Assembly (NCBI GenBank): GCA_937980205.1
Contig: CALJKW010000069.1
Span: 1-64,000, forward strand
Direction: 5' to 3'
Length of the DNA: 64,000 nucleotides
From: an uncultured Myxococcales bacterium
GTDB lineage: Bacteria > Myxococcota > Myxococcia > Myxococcales > Myxococcaceae
This document shows positions 16,648 through 25,672 of this stretch, in pieces (position 1 is the first letter of the stretch; each line of letters opens with the position of its first letter). Both the position numbers and the translations under genes were made by a program. The notes under the pieces are model-generated. The model had not been told where the DNA came from. It saw only the letters and a program-made list of their open reading frames with translations, and ran no database searches.

Positions 16648-16671
16648 TGGTGGTGCGAGCGTCGGCCCACG

Positions 16672-17544
16672 GTGGCGAACGATCACTACGTCCAGCGCGC
16701 GCTCATGAAGTTCTGGTCCCGCTACTCGGCGGCGACCGACAGCTGGGACAACGAGGTGTGGTTCTTCGACTTCAGGGCGAAGCGGTTGAAGAAGCGGTCG
16801 ACGCGGAACCTGTTCGCTCGCGAGGGACTCAATACGCCCGATGTCGAGGCGCGCCTCGGCCGCCTGATTGAGAGCCCGCTCGCCCGGTTCGCCCACGATG
16901 ACATGCGCCGGCGAACCTCGAGCCCGGCAGTCGACACTGAGAAGATCTCTGACCCAGACGTGATGCGTGCCGTGGCGCTGGTTTTCCTCATCCAGGGTGC
17001 GCGCGGGCTCGATGGGCTCGGGGTGACCAGCGATTCCGTCTCCAGGTGGCTGGCAATGTCCGACGGTCACCTGGGCTGGTTCGCGAATCGCTTCTGGGAG
17101 AACCACCGCATCGCCACGTTCACAGTGCCGAAGAACGTGACCTTGTTCCTGCCGGAGACCGGCTGGTACCCGTTCCCGATCATCGATCAGAAGATCGGCG
17201 CAGCCTGGTGCAGCGCGCTCCCGTTGAATCCGCGTGTAGCCCTCGTTGGGATTCCCCGAGAGGCCGACCTCGCGTACAACGACTTCAACGTCGCGGCGAT
17301 CGCGAACTTCTCCGTCGGCGTCAGCGCGCAAGGGGCGCGGGTGGTCGTGCCGACCGTGTCCGTCGATACGCACGGGCAGGCGCCTCTCGCCTCGGCGCTG
17401 CCGCCGATGCGGGCCGACGCCGAACGGATGGCGAAGACGATCGAGAAGATGCGCCAGGTGATTGCGACCGCCTATCAGCTGGTGGGACTCGAGCCGCCGG
17501 TGACGATGATGAGCCTGAGGGGTAGGGACGGTGACGGCAGCTGA
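16672..17544 (+). CDS. Hypothetical protein, DUF4238-like N-terminus
   Basis: This 290-residue protein starts at GTG 16672. The beginning, NDHYVQRALMKFWSR followed by VWFFDFRAKRLKKRSTRNLFAREGL, resembles DUF4238 proteins (H-H/Y-V-P-x-F-L-L-x-x-F...). Those are often found in accessory DNA and have unknown function. The later part includes LFLPETGWYPFPIIDQ and a C-terminal helix. It is the last gene of the island before the tRNA scar. The family link is tentative. Confidence 0.55.
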   Translation: MANDHYVQRALMKFWSRYSAATDSWDNEVWFFDFRAKRLKKRSTRNLFAREGLNTPDVEARLGRLIESPLARFAHDDMRRRTSSPAVDTEKISDPDVMRAVALVFLIQGARGLDGLGVTSDSVSRWLAMSDGHLGWFANRFWENHRIATFTVPKNVTLFLPETGWYPFPIIDQKIGAAWCSALPLNPRVALVGIPREADLAYNDFNVAAIANFSVGVSAQGARVVVPTVSVDTHGQAPLASALPPMRADAERMAKTIEKMRQVIATAYQLVGLEPPVTMMSLRGRDGDGS

Positions 17545-17799
17545 GCGCGCTGGTGCGTAGGAAGTGTAACTTGAGTGTCACTTATGACTGGGCGCCCGTG
17601 GCCATTCCCGAGCGCTCCAAAGCACCGTCGCGCTGCCAACTCCGCGAGATCATGCTCCGGGATGCTCAGCGCTGCTCGCCAGCGATCGAAGTGTCTACTT
17701 TCAAGACCGCTGCCTTCAACCGCTCGGCCACTGCTCCAACTTTCTTTCGCGCGTGCGACTAGCACGGTCGCTGACGCCACCACAACTTCAAAGCGGACG
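17545..17799. other. Non-coding junction between island and serS
   Basis: The 255 bases between the last island gene and the serS stop hold the tRNA-Ser fragment and no convincing ORF. A short inverted pair GCGAC/GTCGC (17755-17771) lies between serS and the tRNA remnant and could be a weak terminator, but it has no T-tract. Confidence 0.5.
17699..17737 (-). tRNA. Truncated tRNA-Ser(UGA): 5' half only, probable attachment-site scar
   Basis: Read on the minus strand, bases 17737-17699 give a full 5' half of tRNA-Ser: acceptor GGAGCAG, TG, a D-arm closed by GCC/GGC, A26, anticodon-stem half GCGGT and loop CTTGAAA with anticodon TGA. The sequence after the loop (GTAGACACTT...) does not continue the anticodon stem, and no variable arm or T-arm follows. 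The gene is therefore cut exactly at the anticodon loop, where tyrosine recombinases often cross over. It lies 62 bases downstream of serS on the same strand. No matching 3' half was found in the window. Confidence 0.75.
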
Positions 17800-19086
17800 T
17801 CAGGCGATCGGCTTCAGCTCGGTGACGCCGCCCATGTACGGGTGGAGCACCGCCGGCAGGGCCACGGTCCCGTCCTCGCGCTGGTAGTTCTCGAGCAGCG
17901 CCACGACGGTGCGGCCGATCGCCAGGCCCGAGCCGTTGAGCGTGTGCAAGAGCTGCGGCTTGTCGCCCTTCTCGTGGCGGAAGCGGATCTTCGCCCGCCG
18001 CGCCTGGAAGTCGGAGAAGTTCGAGCACGAGCTGATCTCCCGGTACGCCTTCTGACCGGGCAGCCACACCTCGATGTCGTAGGTCTTCTGCGACGCGAAG
18101 CCCATGTCGCCCGTGCACAGCAGCACGACGCGGTGGTGCAGCCCCAGCTTCTCGAGGATCGCCGCCGCGTCCGCGGTCAGCGCCTCGAGCTCGTCCAGGC
18201 TGTTCGACGGCTTCGCGAACTTCACCAGCTCGACCTTGTGGAACTGGTGCACGCGAATGAGCCCGCGCGTGTCCTTGCCCGCCGCGCCCGCCTCGGCCCG
18301 AAAGCACGGAGAGAACGCGCAGTACTTCAGCGGCAGCTGCGCCCCGTCGAGGATCTCGTCGTAGTGGTAGTTCGTCACCGGCACTTCGGCTGTCGGGATC
18401 AGGAACAGCTCCTGCTCACCCGCAGTCTTGAACGCGTCCGCCTCGAACTTCGGCAGCTGCCCGGTGCCCGTCATCGACTGCCGGTTGACCAGGTACGGCG
18501 GCAGGATCTCGAGGTACCCGCGCCGGGTGTGCTCGTCGATCATGAACGCCGCCAGCGCCCGCTCGAGCCGCGCCAGGTTGCCCTTCAAGAACCAGAACCG
18601 GCTGCCCGACACCTTCGCCGCGCGCTCGAGGTCGAGCATGCCGAGCTTCTCGCCGACGTCGAAGTGCTGCTTCGGCTCGAAGAGGAAGTTGGGCTTCTCG
18701 CCCCACGTGCGCACGACCACGTTCTGTTCGGCCGACTCGCCCTTCGGCACCGACTCGTGCGGAACGTTCGGCAGGTCGTAGAGCAGCTTCTCGAGCTGCT
18801 CCTCGAGCTCCTTGAGCCGGCCTTCCTTCTCCTTGATCGAGGCGCCGAGCACCTTCAGCTCGGCCGAGCGCTCTTTCATCAGCGGAGACTTCTCCGCCGC
18901 GAGCTTCTTCATCTCCTCGTTCGCCTTGTTCCGCTTCGCCGCCAGCGCCTCGCTGTCCGTGAACAGCTGCTTGCGCTCGTTCATCAGCTCGCGAAACGGC
19001 GCGAACACCTCGGCCTTCACCCCGCGGTCACTCAGCCTCGCCACCCTCGCGTCGAAGTTCGCGGCGAGGTCCTTCAGGTCCAGCAC
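17800..19086 (-). CDS. serS: Seryl-tRNA synthetase
   Basis: This class II synthetase (428 residues) charges tRNA-Ser, and via tRNA-Sec also serves selenocysteine where that pathway exists. The N-terminal 110 residues form the long antiparallel coiled-coil arm (MLDLKDLAANFDARVARL... to KEGRLKELEEQLEKL). The catalytic core shows motif 2 (FRAEAGAAGKDTRGLIRVHQF) and motif 3 (NGSGLAIGRTVVALLENYQ). The start is GTG 19086, which overlaps the TAG of the upstream TPR gene by one base and has an AGGAGG site seven bases ahead. The frame remains open further upstream only as a shadow of the TPR gene. Confidence 0.97.
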   Translation of the reverse strand: MLDLKDLAANFDARVARLSDRGVKAEVFAPFRELMNERKQLFTDSEALAAKRNKANEEMKKLAAEKSPLMKERSAELKVLGASIKEKEGRLKELEEQLEKLLYDLPNVPHESVPKGESAEQNVVVRTWGEKPNFLFEPKQHFDVGEKLGMLDLERAAKVSGSRFWFLKGNLARLERALAAFMIDEHTRRGYLEILPPYLVNRQSMTGTGQLPKFEADAFKTAGEQELFLIPTAEVPVTNYHYDEILDGAQLPLKYCAFSPCFRAEAGAAGKDTRGLIRVHQFHKVELVKFAKPSNSLDELEALTADAAAILEKLGLHHRVVLLCTGDMGFASQKTYDIEVWLPGQKAYREISSCSNFSDFQARRAKIRFRHEKGDKPQLLHTLNGSGLAIGRTVVALLENYQREDGTVALPAVLHPYMGGVTELKPIA

Positions 19087-22000
19087 TAGTCCTCCTGCTT
19101 CAGGTCGTAGATCTCCGTGTCGACCTGCTTCTTCAACTTCGGTTCGGGGTTGAGCTTCAAGAACTGTTCGAAGGCGGCGATCGCCTCTTTCTTCTCGCCC
19201 TTGTCTTTGAGCGCGTAGCCCAGCTGGTACCACGAGTCGGCGTCCTCGGGGTTCGCCTGCACCGACTTGCGGTACCACTGAATCGCCTCGGGCCACTTCT
19301 TCTTCTCGACATAGGCGTTCGCGAGCTTCGGGTAGACCTCTCTCATGCCCGGCTCGCCGGCGAGCGCCCGCAGGTACGCGTCGATCGCCTTCGGCCACTG
19401 GTTCTGCGACGACAGCGAGTCACCGATGAACGCGTGAAGGCGCGTGCGCGTCGGGTCCGAATCGAGCGCCTTCTCGAAGTAGTCGATCGCGTCCTTGTGC
19501 CGGTTGCGACCGGCGGACGCGACGCCCAGCGCCTCGAGCGCGTCGGCGTACTTCGGGTCGAGCGCGAGCGCCGCCTTCCACGAGTCGATCGCCTCGTTGC
19601 CCTTGCGGGCGTCCATGTAGATGTTGCCCAGCTCGTAGTGGAACTCGGCGCGCCGCGGCGAGTGGTCGATCGCTTTCTTCATCGACTCGATCGCCTGCGT
19701 GTACTCGGCGCGCTTCCGCTTCACCTTCGCCAGGTAGAAGTTCGCGTCCGCATTGCCCGACTCCTTCTGCAGCACGCCGAGCAGGTTCTTCGTCGCCGAG
19801 TCCAGGTCGCCCTTCTCGAGCTGCACCGCGCCGAGCGTGATGGGAATGCTCACCGAGCGCGGCTCGTCCTCTTTCGCCTGTGTCAGCTCCGTGATCGCCT
19901 CGTCGAGCCGCCCGAGCTTCCACAGGGCCTGCCCGTACTGCAGCCGGCCGTCGTGAATCTTCGGGTCGAGCTTGAGGGCCTTGAGCGCCTGCTGCTCGGC
20001 GATGTCCGGCTTGCCCTTCGCCAGCGCGACCTTCGACAGACCGAGGAACGCGCCGGGCAGGTTCGGGTTCAGCTCCACCGCCTTGTTGAGCTCGGTCTGC
20101 GCCGTCTCGATGTCGTTCTCCGCCAGCGCGAGCTCGCCGAGGCCGACGTGCACGAGGGCGTTGTCGGGCGCCTTGGTGACCGCCTCCTGGAGCTGCGGCT
20201 TCGCCTCCTGGAACCGACGCAGCCGCAGGTACAGGCTCGCGAGCGCGATGTTCGCCTCGACCATGCTGGCGTCCGCGCTGATCGCGCGCTTGTAGCTCTC
20301 CTCCGCCTGCTTCGTGCGGTCCATGCCGTCTTCCACCCGGCCCGACAGGAACGCGATGCGCGCGTTGCCGGGGAACCGGCCCGACGCCGACGTCATCACC
20401 TTCGTCGCCTCGTCCATCTTCCCGACGCCGATGAGCGCGTTGAGGTACGTCTCGATGTAGCCGAGGTTCTGCGGCGCCTTGTCGACCGCGTCCTTCAACA
20501 TCGGCGCCGCCTTGGCGTAGTCGTGCCGCTCGACCAGCAGCGCGCCGTACGCGCCCTTCGCCCAGACGTTGCCCGGGTCCGCCTTCAGCGCCGCCTCGAA
20601 CGTCTCGACCGCCTCGTCGAGCTTCTTTCCTTCGGCGAGCAGCTGCGCCTTCATCGCCAGCGCGCGCCCCAGCTCTGCCGGCGCGAGGTTCACCTTGTTC
20701 TCTTCAGTCAGCGCCTGGTCGACGAGCTCCAGGCCCTTCTGCGAGTTCTTCCGCTCGATGATCTCGATCGCCGCGAGCTCGACCGCCGACGACGCGTGCT
20801 CCGGGCTCGCCTTGAGCGCCTCGTCGAAGCGGCCCGCCGCCAGGTCGACCTCTTTCTGCTTGAGGTGCAACAGGCCGAGCTGGTGCATCGCCTTCGCCGA
20901 GGTCTTGTCCTTCGTCAGCACTTCTTTGAGGTCGGTCATCGCCTGCGGAACCTGACCTTTTTGCGCCAGCGCCTCGGCCTTGAGGAAGAGGAGCTCGAGG
21001 TCGCCCTCGTTGTCCGCCCGCGCCCGCGCCGACGCCACGAGCGACAGCGCCTTCTCGACGTCCTTCGCGTTGAGCGCCGCGTTCGCGAGCGCCTTCACCA
21101 CCTCGACGTGCTTCTCTCCGAGCAACAGGATGTTCTCCTGCTCCGCTTCCGCGGTGCTCAGCTCCGACGGCGTCGCCGCCGAGTAGCGGCGGTTCAGGTA
21201 GTAGACCGCCTGCATCCACACCGCCCGCACCTCGGGGTACGGCTTGATCTGCAAGAGCTTCTCGCTCGAGGTCTTCGCGCTCTTGTAGCCCTTGAAGGTG
21301 TCGCTCAAGAGCGCCTTCTTCGCTTCGCTGAGCGTCGTGAACTCCGGCGTGCCCGGCGCCACGCGCGCAGGGAACAGCACCTTCAGGCCGAACAGGCCGT
21401 AGCGCGTCGTCGAAGACCACGCGCCCGCGCCGGCCACCCCGAGCAGCAGCACCCCGAGAATGATGAACGGGATGCGCTTCTTGAACGGGACGGGGTCTTT
21501 GCCCTGCACGACGGCGACCGCCGCCATGCGACCCTCGTAGAGCTGCTTCAGCCGCTCCATGCTCGGCGGCGGCGGCCGATTGTTCGGCACGCTGACGCCC
21601 GGAGCGCCGCCCGTGGAGCTCGGCGCCGACCCGACCGGAGGAGGCGCCGCGCTCTGCGTCGCGCGCGACGGCTGCTCCATCAGCTTCGCGATCGCCCCCT
21701 GGAACGCCGGCTCGCCGCCGATCGGCCCCCAGCTCTCGCTGTCGAGCGACACCTCTTCGTTGCCGAGCAGCTGCCCGTCTTCGAGCATCTTCACCACGAC
21801 CGCTTCTTCGAACGGCCCGAACACTTTTCCGCTGCGGCGCTTGATGTGGTACCGCCGCACCGACGGCGAGTCCTTCACGCCCGCTTCCTTCGCGGTGTCG
21901 TCGATGAAGGACAGCATCTCGAGCCCGTCGGCCGGAGCCGCCGGCTTCGGCGGAGGCAGCGGCGCCGACAGGTCTGCTTCGAGATCGTCTTTCGGCTTCG

Positions 22001-23933
22001 ACGTCGGGTCGAACTCGAGCGAGTCGCCGCCGCCGCCGAAGTCCACCTCGCCGAACGACGTCGACGGGTTCACCGGAGCCGCAGGAGCCGCAGGCGTCGG
22101 CAGCGGCGCCTCTGCCGGCATCGGCGCGAAGTCGAACGCGCCCGGGCTCGACATGCCGCCGCCGTACGAGCCGGCCGGCGAGGGGAGATCCGCCTCCGGG
22201 GGCTTCGACGTGTCGAGCTCGAACCCGGTGTCCACCGTCCCCGGCGGAGGGGCCTCGTAGGACGACGCGCCGGCCGGCGCCGGCAGATCGGAGAAGTCGA
22301 ACCCGCCGCCAGTCGGCGCCGCAGGCGCGGCGGGCGGAGGCGGCAGATCGAAGTCCGAAGGCGGCGGCGCCACGTACGACGGGGCCGGCTCCGACGGAAT
22401 CTCGGCGAAGTCGCTGCCCGACGCTTCGGGCACGTCGCCCAGCGGGCTCTCGGCCGCCGACGTCGGCTCGCTGTCGAAGTTGAACGCCGCCGCCGGCTGG
22501 TACGCCGCGTTCTGCGCCGTCGAGGCGGTGTGCGGGTTCACGTCGCCCGGCAGCGGCACGCGGCCGTCGTCGTACGACGGCCCCGACTCGAAGCCCGAGT
22601 AGGCCGGCTGCTGCGTCGTCGGCTGGTCGTAGCCGCCGCCAGGCAGCGGCACCGCGCCGTCGTCCTGCGGGCCGCCGCCGAAGTCGGTGCTGCCGAACGC
22701 GTCGTTGTCGCTGCTGCCGAAGTCGACGGCGCCGGGCAGTGGAACTCCGCCGCGGTTCACCTGGGTCGCCGCCGCGCTGCTGGTGGCGCCGGGCAGCGGA
22801 ACTCCGCCGCGCGCGCCGGGCCGCGCGACCTGCGTCGCGTTCGGGTCGGAAGCGCCTGGCAGCGGCACCGCGCCCGAGGCCGGCCGACCGACGTGCGTCG
22901 CCTGCGTCGAGAAGTCCGCGCCGCCGGGAAGTGGAACTGCGCCGGAGGCGGGCCGGCCGACGTGCGTCGCCTGGGTCGAGAAGTCCGAGCCGCCGGGGAG
23001 CGGAACGGCGCGCGAGGCGGGCACTCCGACGTGAGTGGCGGCTCCGTCGAACGAGGGCGCCTGCACCATCTGCGTCGCCTGCGCCGAGCCGGGCAGGGGA
23101 ACCGCGCCGGGCCGACCGGCGATCGTCGGCTCGTAGCTGCCGAAGCTGTTCTCCGAGGTCGGCTCGTACGAGCCCGCCGAGCTGCCCGGCAGCGGCACCG
23201 CGCCGGACTTCGCCACGGGCGGCTTCTGCGTCGGCGGCGAGACCTGCACGCCGCCGTTCGTGCCGCCCGGCAGCGGTACGGCGTTCGACGCCGTCGGCTC
23301 GAACGAGCTGAAGTCGACGTGCGACGACGGAGGCGGCGGAGGCGCGATCGCCGCCGGCGCCGGCTTGTACGCCTCGCTCGGAATCGGAATCGGAGCGACC
23401 CGCGTCGACTCTTCGTCCCACGACGCACCCTCGGAGGCGGCCGGCGCCGCCGTGATTCCCGGCAGCGGCACCGCGCCGCTCGCGCTCACCGACGGCGGCT
23501 TGAACGACGCCGCCGGCGGGGCAGGAACCTTCACGTTCGACGGCGGAGCCTGCTTCGTCGTCGCGCCCGGAACCGCCTCGGGCGGGATGAACGCCGGCTG
23601 CATTCGCGTCGGCGCGTCTTCCCACTCGGAGTCGCTCGACGACGGCGGTGCCGCCGTGATGCCCGGCAGCGGCACGGCCCCCGAAGACGCGGAGCTCCGG
23701 GGCGGCGGCGCCGAGGTGGCGCCCGGCAGCGGAACGGCGCCCGAGGACGACGACGGCGGCGCGACGGAAGAGGTCTGCGTGGCTCCGGGGAGCGGCACCG
23801 CTCCGGCGGCGGCGCCCGGCTTCACCGGAAAGATGTTCTGGCAGGTGGGGCACTTGATGCGCGCGCCGCCCGCCGGAATCTTCTTGTCGTCGATGTTGAG
23901 GTGGGCGTTGCAGGAAGGGCAGGTCGCCTTCAT
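19086..23933 (-). CDS. Giant zinc-ribbon / VPLPG-repeat / GYF / TPR membrane protein
   Basis: This protein of 1615 residues has an MJ0042-type zinc ribbon at the N-terminus (CPSC...CPTC, residues 5-31). A Pro/Ala/Ser-rich region to about residue 680 follows, with 14 copies of VPLPG in its first 470 residues. Next come a GYF_2-like domain (about 690-750, KVFGPFEEAVVVKMLEDGQLLGNEEV), a single membrane helix (about 817-838, FIILGVLLLGVAGAGAW) and about 20 TPR-like repeats to the end. Zinc ribbon plus GYF before a membrane helix is also the cytoplasmic layout of the myxobacterial motility protein GltJ/AgmX, but this protein lies outside any motility cluster. It is followed directly by serS. The periplasmic TPR part likely scaffolds partner proteins. 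Confidence 0.8.
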   Translation of the reverse strand: MKATCPSCNAHLNIDDKKIPAGGARIKCPTCQNIFPVKPGAAAGAVPLPGATQTSSVAPPSSSSGAVPLPGATSAPPPRSSASSGAVPLPGITAAPPSSSDSEWEDAPTRMQPAFIPPEAVPGATTKQAPPSNVKVPAPPAASFKPPSVSASGAVPLPGITAAPAASEGASWDEESTRVAPIPIPSEAYKPAPAAIAPPPPPSSHVDFSSFEPTASNAVPLPGGTNGGVQVSPPTQKPPVAKSGAVPLPGSSAGSYEPTSENSFGSYEPTIAGRPGAVPLPGSAQATQMVQAPSFDGAATHVGVPASRAVPLPGGSDFSTQATHVGRPASGAVPLPGGADFSTQATHVGRPASGAVPLPGASDPNATQVARPGARGGVPLPGATSSAAATQVNRGGVPLPGAVDFGSSDNDAFGSTDFGGGPQDDGAVPLPGGGYDQPTTQQPAYSGFESGPSYDDGRVPLPGDVNPHTASTAQNAAYQPAAAFNFDSEPTSAAESPLGDVPEASGSDFAEIPSEPAPSYVAPPPSDFDLPPPPAAPAAPTGGGFDFSDLPAPAGASSYEAPPPGTVDTGFELDTSKPPEADLPSPAGSYGGGMSSPGAFDFAPMPAEAPLPTPAAPAAPVNPSTSFGEVDFGGGGDSLEFDPTSKPKDDLEADLSAPLPPPKPAAPADGLEMLSFIDDTAKEAGVKDSPSVRRYHIKRRSGKVFGPFEEAVVVKMLEDGQLLGNEEVSLDSESWGPIGGEPAFQGAIAKLMEQPSRATQSAAPPPVGSAPSSTGGAPGVSVPNNRPPPPSMERLKQLYEGRMAAVAVVQGKDPVPFKKRIPFIILGVLLLGVAGAGAWSSTTRYGLFGLKVLFPARVAPGTPEFTTLSEAKKALLSDTFKGYKSAKTSSEKLLQIKPYPEVRAVWMQAVYYLNRRYSAATPSELSTAEAEQENILLLGEKHVEVVKALANAALNAKDVEKALSLVASARARADNEGDLELLFLKAEALAQKGQVPQAMTDLKEVLTKDKTSAKAMHQLGLLHLKQKEVDLAAGRFDEALKASPEHASSAVELAAIEIIERKNSQKGLELVDQALTEENKVNLAPAELGRALAMKAQLLAEGKKLDEAVETFEAALKADPGNVWAKGAYGALLVERHDYAKAAPMLKDAVDKAPQNLGYIETYLNALIGVGKMDEATKVMTSASGRFPGNARIAFLSGRVEDGMDRTKQAEESYKRAISADASMVEANIALASLYLRLRRFQEAKPQLQEAVTKAPDNALVHVGLGELALAENDIETAQTELNKAVELNPNLPGAFLGLSKVALAKGKPDIAEQQALKALKLDPKIHDGRLQYGQALWKLGRLDEAITELTQAKEDEPRSVSIPITLGAVQLEKGDLDSATKNLLGVLQKESGNADANFYLAKVKRKRAEYTQAIESMKKAIDHSPRRAEFHYELGNIYMDARKGNEAIDSWKAALALDPKYADALEALGVASAGRNRHKDAIDYFEKALDSDPTRTRLHAFIGDSLSSQNQWPKAIDAYLRALAGEPGMREVYPKLANAYVEKKKWPEAIQWYRKSVQANPEDADSWYQLGYALKDKGEKKEAIAAFEQFLKLNPEPKLKKQVDTEIYDLKQED
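22545..23798 (-). repeat. 14-copy VPLPG motif array within the TPR protein
   Basis: The coding strand carries 14 copies of the pentapeptide VPLPG, most as GAVPLPG, spaced about 15-80 residues apart in a disordered region. Several copies sit in longer near-identical units (FSTQATHVGRPASGAVPLPG occurs twice). At DNA level these give imperfect direct repeats. The spacing is irregular and the copies are coding, so this is not a CRISPR. Confidence 0.9.
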
Positions 23934-24013
23934 TCAGGCTCCGGTCTCAAAGTGGACCTGTGATGGGGGAACGGGGCGGACGTTACCGCGATGCTGACGA
24001 GGGGTCACTCTCC

Positions 24014-24736
24014 GTGCTACGCGCCCAACTCCTTTTGGCGCCTCGTATTTCCATCGTCATTCCGGTCTACAACGAGGAGGCGATCATCGCCTCCGCCGCC
24101 GCCGACCTCATCGCGGGCCTCGACACGCGCAAGCTCGATTACGAGGTCATCTTCGCCGAAAACGGCTCGAGAGATCGCACCCCGCAGATCCTCGAAGAGC
24201 TCGTCGCCACCAACCCGCGCCTGCGCTGGTTCCACAACGAGACGCCGAACTACGGCAGCGCGCTCAAGCGCGGCATCCTCGAGGCCAGGGGCCAGATCGT
24301 CATCTGCGACGAGATCGACCTGTGCGACCTCACCTTCTACGACGCCGCGCTGCCGCGCCTCGAGCACGTCGACATGGTGGTCGGCTCGAAGGCCGCGCGC
24401 GGCGCCTCCGACGAGCGGCCCTTCGTGCGCCGCCTCGCCACGTGGAGCCTCAACAAGACCCTGCGCGTCACGCTGGGCTTCATGGGCACCGACACGCACG
24501 GCCTGAAGGCGTTCCGCCGCCAGGCGCTCTTGCCCGTGCTCGAGAAGTGCGGCGCCGACATGGACGTGTTCGCCAGCGAGTTCGTCATCCGCGCGTGGCA
24601 GAGCGTCCGCGTCGAGGAGATTCCGATTCAGCTGCACGAGAAGCGGCGGCCCTCGATTCACCTCTTCAAGCGCGTGCCGAACGTGCTCAAGCAGGTCGGC
24701 CGGCTCGTCTACGTGATCCGTGTGAAGGGCGAGTAG
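24014..24736 (+). CDS. Family 2 glycosyltransferase
   Basis: This GT-A-fold transferase of about 240 residues has ISIVIPVYNEE near the start, YEVIFAENGSRDRT, and an acidic metal-site region (VICDEIDLCD). A shorter C-terminal part has no membrane helix. The layout resembles dolichyl-phosphate-mannose-synthase-like enzymes that transfer a sugar from a nucleotide donor. I place the start at GTG 24014, just before the first strand. GTG 23960 and ATG 23963 are alternatives that would add 17-18 residues. Its stop overlaps the start of a polysaccharide deacetylase by one base, so both probably work on the same glycan. Confidence 0.85.
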   Translation: MLRAQLLLAPRISIVIPVYNEEAIIASAAADLIAGLDTRKLDYEVIFAENGSRDRTPQILEELVATNPRLRWFHNETPNYGSALKRGILEARGQIVICDEIDLCDLTFYDAALPRLEHVDMVVGSKAARGASDERPFVRRLATWSLNKTLRVTLGFMGTDTHGLKAFRRQALLPVLEKCGADMDVFASEFVIRAWQSVRVEEIPIQLHEKRRPSIHLFKRVPNVLKQVGRLVYVIRVKGE

Positions 24737-25653
24737 TGGGGCTTTCGGCGATCTCCGTCGATCTCGATTCGCTGCCGCACTACTGCCGCATTCAGGGCCT
24801 GCCCGACTCGCTGCTCGACGATCGCGCGCGCTCGCTCGTCTACTCGGTCGCCGTGCCGCGGTACCTCGAGCTCTTCGCCAGGGCGGGGGTTCCGGCCACG
24901 TTCTTCGCCATCGGCGCCGAGGCCGATCGCTCGCTCGCCCTCGCGCGTGAGGCCGGCGTCGAGATCGCCAGCCACGGGTTCGCGCACGACTACGCGATGT
25001 CGCGGTGGGACCTGCCGCGCATCACCGAAGATCTCGACCAGGCGCACGTCGCCATCACCGAGGCGTGCGGCGCACCGCCGGTCGGCTTTCGCGCTCCGGG
25101 CTACACGCTGTCGCCGGCGCTGCTGCAGGCCGTGGCCGCCAAGGGCTACGCGTACGACTCGTCGACCTATCCGGCCGCTCCGTACTGGGCGGCCAAGGCC
25201 GGCGTGATGGCCGCGCTCGCGCTCGCCGGGCGTCCGTCTCGCGCGATCCTCGACACGCCGCGCGTGCTGCTGGCGCCCACGTTCCCCTATCGGCCCTCGC
25301 TCGACGATCCGTACGCGCGGGGCGACGCGCCGCTCAAAGAGCTGCCCATCGCGGTCGCCCCGGTGACGCGCGTGCCGTTCATCGGCACCTTCGCGGTGAT
25401 GGCGCCCTGGGCCCTCGTGCGCGCCACGTTCGCCACCTTCAAGAAGGTGCAGCTGTTCAACTTCGAGCTGCACGCCATCGACGTGCTCGACGTGTCCGAC
25501 GGCGCTCCGAGGGAGCTGGCCCGCCAGCAGCGGGACCTCGAGGTTCCGGCAACCGAAAAGCTCTCTCGCTTGTCGAAGCTGTTCCAGGCGATGAAAGACC
25601 GTTCCGACTGCGTAACCCTGCGAGAAGCGGCTGCGCGAATTGACCTAGACTGA
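24736..25653 (+). CDS. Polysaccharide deacetylase (NodB-type, CE4)
   Basis: The 305-residue protein has the NodB fold of metal-dependent sugar deacetylases. The first metal/acid motif is ISVDLDSLPHY near residue 8, followed by the H-x3-H motif in IASHGFAHDY (about 75-84), then VGFRAPGYTLSP and YDSSTYPA. No signal peptide is visible, which with the coupled cytoplasmic glycosyltransferase suggests action on a lipid-linked or cytoplasmic intermediate. Start GTG 24736 overlaps the previous TAG (TAGTG). The family removes N- or O-acetyl groups. The substrate is not predictable. Confidence 0.85.
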   Translation: MGLSAISVDLDSLPHYCRIQGLPDSLLDDRARSLVYSVAVPRYLELFARAGVPATFFAIGAEADRSLALAREAGVEIASHGFAHDYAMSRWDLPRITEDLDQAHVAITEACGAPPVGFRAPGYTLSPALLQAVAAKGYAYDSSTYPAAPYWAAKAGVMAALALAGRPSRAILDTPRVLLAPTFPYRPSLDDPYARGDAPLKELPIAVAPVTRVPFIGTFAVMAPWALVRATFATFKKVQLFNFELHAIDVLDVSDGAPRELARQQRDLEVPATEKLSRLSKLFQAMKDRSDCVTLREAAARIDLD

Positions 25654-25672
25654 CCGACTTCGTAGCGAAGCG

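Larger units (their letters stand above)
1..17737. mobile_element. Putative genomic island, right end at a tRNA-Ser scar; left end outside window
   Basis: This block holds an IS66 element, incomplete or candidate defence genes, nuclease-like proteins and unrecognised small operons, with frequent strand switches and one decayed gene. It stops abruptly at a 5' half of tRNA-Ser(UGA) (17699-17737), beyond which only chromosomal genes such as serS occur. Its coding DNA has visibly fewer runs of GC-only codons than the 18-64 kb part. No integrase lies in the window, so the other end and the recombinase must lie to the left if the reading is right. The island call is an inference from content plus the tRNA scar. 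Its exact extent and whether it is one element or several are unknown. Confidence 0.6.

Noticed and set aside
17475..17783. A 102-codon minus-strand frame over the tRNA fragment
   Set aside because: It covers the tRNA-Ser half and the end of another gene in antisense and has no protein-like features. The tRNA reading explains the sequence better.
22545..23798. The repeated DNA of the VPLPG region as a CRISPR array
   Set aside because: Repeats are coding, of varied length and spacing, and in phase with a long ORF.
19434..23963. A 1509-codon open frame on the plus strand across the TPR protein gene
   Set aside because: It is antisense to the TPR/VPLPG gene, Arg/Leu-rich with no domain, and is explained by the GC-rich codon bias that leaves frames open on the opposite strand.
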